DNA of 64,000 nucleotides from Maribacter sp. (GTDB lineage: Bacteria > Bacteroidota > Bacteroidia > Flavobacteriales > Flavobacteriaceae): contig JAHDDP010000014.1 in the NCBI GenBank assembly GCA_020629285.1, positions 1 through 64,000 of the forward strand. The letters run 5' to 3'. Shown one piece after another: positions 61,870-64,000 of this stretch. The notes beneath the pieces were generated by a model that was given only the letters and a program-made list of their open reading frames with translations, ran no database searches and had not been told where the DNA came from. Made by a program: the position numbers and the translations under genes. Each line of letters begins with the position of its first letter. Within the stretch, counting starts at the first letter, position 1.

Positions 61870-63220
61870 TTGTTTTCTTCCATTCTAGGGCGTAAACATT
61901 TTTTGCTATTTCTACCCCTTTTTCCAATCCTACTTCATTATCTAATTGCGTGTGAATTCCGCCATAAAACCTAGAATCTGCCGTTTCTTGGGCAGCATCC
62001 CAAAAGGTGTCGAATGACCTAACTACAAAGTCGGTTTCCTTTAATTCATCGCGTTCTCTTCCTTCGTGGGCTCTGTCTGTAAACGTAAATTCTTTTCCAA
62101 AGTTATGTTCTAAAACCGTTGCTGCAGCAGCTGCTTGTATAGCGTGACCAGATGGAAAAGAGGGAAATGGCGGATCGGGCCAAAAAGATTCCCATTCCTC
62201 ATCTATAAATTTAGGTACAAAAGTATTGGGGCGCTCGGTAAAAAATTGATATTTCCATTTCCAGCAGTTAACAAAAGCATCTGAAACGGCCATACCCACT
62301 TGCGCATAGACCTGTGCAGTTTCAATAAGCGATATGTCATGGCCTTCTACAGCTAGGGTAGCAAAATAGTAGGAGTGACCTGGTGGTGTAAAACTTACAT
62401 CTGGGTCATCTCCCCACCAAATAGCAGCTTCCTTTTCTAATTGGGTCAATTCTAAATCTTTGAGATAAACGTCTTCAAATTGTTTGTAATATGGGGAACC
62501 GGGAGTGGTATCATACGGTATCATTTTCGGGTCTTCTAACTCTTTATTTGTAGAAGCGAAAGTTCTGTTTTCACCCCAATGAGGGTGCAAAGGGTGGTGA
62601 CTGAAAGATTGTGCGAACAAAGGAGGTTTCCATGCACCCGGTCTATCTGGATGTACCATTTCTTTGTCAAAATTATTCAAATATCCTCTATGCCCACCAT
62701 CTGTTTTAGACCATTCGAAAATGGCATGTGCAACAGATTTGCCAAATTCTACTGAACGAGAAACGGTTTCTTCATCTAAACCTTCTTTAAATTGAGTAAA
62801 AATCACTTGTTCAAGGGAATCGATTTTTTGAATATTTTCTTCGGATGTTTGAACGTAGATATTTTTTAGAATTTCTGACTGTCCGGCATTTAATGCTAGT
62901 ACCCAATTATATTCTTTTGTATTGTCTATGTTAGGAAGCTTTTCTAATTCTAGTAACTGACCGTTCATGGTTTTGTATTCTGTGAAGCCTTGTACTACCG
63001 ATTCGTACATGGTAAGACCGGTATACCCAAAAGCCCTAGATGCGAAAGTGGGGGAGTTTGACGGTGTGTATCTAGTAATGAACAAGGTCATGTTAGCCCA
63101 TTCTAGAGCCACGTCTTTATCGCTCATTTTTGGTTGTTCTTTTTGGGAACATGCGTTAAATAGCAAGTAGAAAAGTGATAAAATGATTGTGATATGTATG
63201 GGTTTTCTAAAAATGGTCAT
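61859..63220 (-). CDS. Vanadium haloperoxidase/PAP2-fold lipoprotein
   Basis: A 453-residue lipoprotein (lipobox LLFNAC, Cys24) of the vanadium-dependent haloperoxidase/acid phosphatase superfamily. All three vanadate or phosphate binding motifs are present: KYQFFTERP (KxxxxxxRP, about 322-330), FPSGHAIQ (PSGH, about 354-361) and SRFYGGIHTQLD (SRxxxxxHxxxD, about 416-427). Bacteroidota members include iodoperoxidases and phosphatases; which it is cannot be told. It lies between two ASPIC/FG-GAP proteins on the same strand, overlapping one by 11 bases and 14 bases after the other. Confidence 0.88.
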   Translation of the reverse strand: MTIFRKPIHITIILSLFYLLFNACSQKEQPKMSDKDVALEWANMTLFITRYTPSNSPTFASRAFGYTGLTMYESVVQGFTEYKTMNGQLLELEKLPNIDNTKEYNWVLALNAGQSEILKNIYVQTSEENIQKIDSLEQVIFTQFKEGLDEETVSRSVEFGKSVAHAIFEWSKTDGGHRGYLNNFDKEMVHPDRPGAWKPPLFAQSFSHHPLHPHWGENRTFASTNKELEDPKMIPYDTTPGSPYYKQFEDVYLKDLELTQLEKEAAIWWGDDPDVSFTPPGHSYYFATLAVEGHDISLIETAQVYAQVGMAVSDAFVNCWKWKYQFFTERPNTFVPKFIDEEWESFWPDPPFPSFPSGHAIQAAAAATVLEHNFGKEFTFTDRAHEGRERDELKETDFVVRSFDTFWDAAQETADSRFYGGIHTQLDNEVGLEKGVEIAKNVYALEWKKTNEK

Positions 63221-63234
63221 GGTTTAATTAAAAG

Positions 63235-64000
63235 CTATTTTAAAAGTTTATAGGTTTCGGTTGCTGTACCGTAACTAGTAAGAATAAGTTGGTCATTTAT
63301 TAATAGTGCATGGGTGTTACTTCCTTTAATGGATAAGCCGGATTTGGTTTGCGGTAAATAGTTGAAGTTTCCATCGCCGACTCCTAGTAATACCGTTCCA
63401 TAATTGGCATCAAACTTTCCAATTCTTAATTTATAAAAATCATTATTGCCCAATAGTAAAATATCTTCCTTTCCATCTTTATTAAAGTCTGATGTTATAA
63501 TCTCGGAAACAGGTGCATATTGAGCTTGTATTGGTAACGGAACATTTTTATACTTTTTACTTGTTGTACTCAACAGTATAGTGGTCTCTTGATGGTTTGC
63601 GGTTAATTTTTTAGCCTTTTCTAAATCATCTTTACTGAATATGTCATTTATCGTTCCATTGGCATACTTTTCATAACTATTGAACTTTTGCCGCTTACCT
63701 GATAGTTGACCTAAAAGTTCATCTCTGGTGACGTACGGGTAGCTAACGCCATCTATATAAAAATTTAAAATTGGGTCTATAGAACCGTTATGGTCAAAAT
63801 CAGAATAGTACAATTCTGCAGGGGTATCGTTACCTAATTTAAACTGCGTATTTGAGCCAATGTTACCTGCTATAATATCCGGCTTATTGTCATTATTAAA
63901 ATCGGCTACCTGAAGACTGGTCCATAATCCTGATAATGGTTCATTTAAAAATTGATTTGTGGCATTGATTAATTTCCCATTTTTATTCAGGTAGATACTA
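63235..64000 (-). CDS. CRTAC1/FG-GAP protein, C-terminal part
   Basis: The frame is open to the window edge; the true start is beyond 64000 and the TTG at 63813 is an internal codon. The visible 254 residues have FG-GAP-type repeats with Asp-rich loops (VADFNNDNKPDIIAG, YYSDFDHNGSIDPILN, TSDFNKDGKEDILLLG) and the ending LILTSYGTATETYKLL. It belongs to the CRTAC1 propeller group, usually exported. It is the first visible gene of a unit with the PAP2-fold protein 14 bases away. Confidence 0.8.
   Translation of the reverse strand, partial: SIYLNKNGKLINATNQFLNEPLSGLWTSLQVADFNNDNKPDIIAGNIGSNTQFKLGNDTPAELYYSDFDHNGSIDPILNFYIDGVSYPYVTRDELLGQLSGKRQKFNSYEKYANGTINDIFSKDDLEKAKKLTANHQETTILLSTTSKKYKNVPLPIQAQYAPVSEIITSDFNKDGKEDILLLGNNDFYKLRIGKFDANYGTVLLGVGDGNFNYLPQTKSGLSIKGSNTHALLINDQLILTSYGTATETYKLLK

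Noticed and set aside
1-64000. CRISPR arrays, transposases, phage genes, tRNA or rRNA genes
   Set aside because: I looked for regularly spaced repeats, transposase motifs, cloverleaf-like stretches ending in CCA and conserved rRNA segments, and saw none; gene order and codon use look uniformly chromosomal.

Overview
The window looks like a chromosomal segment of a marine member of the Flavobacteriaceae (Bacteroidota). The evidence is low GC content, very short leaders, promoter -7 elements of the TAnnTTTG type with almost no Shine-Dalgarno sequences, many proteins with closest-looking Bacteroidota architectures (two-component propeller kinase, DUF3078, DUF3109, DUF1080, CRTAC1/ASPIC proteins, stand-alone carboxypeptidase-regulatory domains), and lipoprotein and Tat-type signals typical of the phylum. 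Genus is not assigned. No rRNA, tRNA, CRISPR array, insertion sequence or prophage was seen.

Layout. 1-10 kb: end of a BNR/sortilin-type propeller protein, hemJ, a large propeller histidine kinase, an NtrY-like kinase, a crotonase and two exported unknowns. 10-23 kb: housekeeping and envelope genes (radical SAM protein, GT2 polysaccharide synthase, HD hydrolase, plsC, bacilliredoxin, TerB-DnaJ cochaperone, HupE-like protein, dCMP-type deaminase, S41 protease, MarC, DUF3109) ending in a LytS/LytTR-type two-component pair. 23-24.6 kb: a poorly annotated stretch with three small membrane or exported proteins, two of which look like paralogues of each other, plus hairpins. 24.7-36.1 kb: a sugar catabolic island with two GMC dehydrogenases, one Tat-exported subunit 3, three TIM-barrel isomerase/epimerase-type proteins, a Gfo/Idh/MocA oxidoreductase and two DUF1080 lipoproteins, arranged as two divergent blocks. 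By family knowledge this fits oxidation of a sugar at C3 followed by 3-keto-glycoside cleavage.

36.2-53 kb: core genes (yicC-gmk-nadD; PiT phosphate transporter with an extra C-terminal domain; dgt; dxs with DUF3078; tadA; csp; ClC; aspS). Upstream of the phosphate transporter and of the neighbouring carboxypeptidase-regulatory-domain gene lie 11-bp-phased copies of the same heptamer (TAACCTT on the coding strand), which look like a PHO-box equivalent. 53-60 kb: a tetR-tolC-adaptor-RND efflux operon with a palindromic operator in front of tetR. 60-64 kb: a vanadium-haloperoxidase/PAP2-fold lipoprotein sandwiched between two ASPIC/FG-GAP proteins, the last running off the window.

Five of the convergent gene pairs overlap at their stop codons by 4-8 bases, while most of the others are separated by strong hairpin terminators. 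Several genes share a -7 element placed 25-29 bases upstream of the start codon, which helps decide starts (NtrY-like kinase, dgt, dxs).
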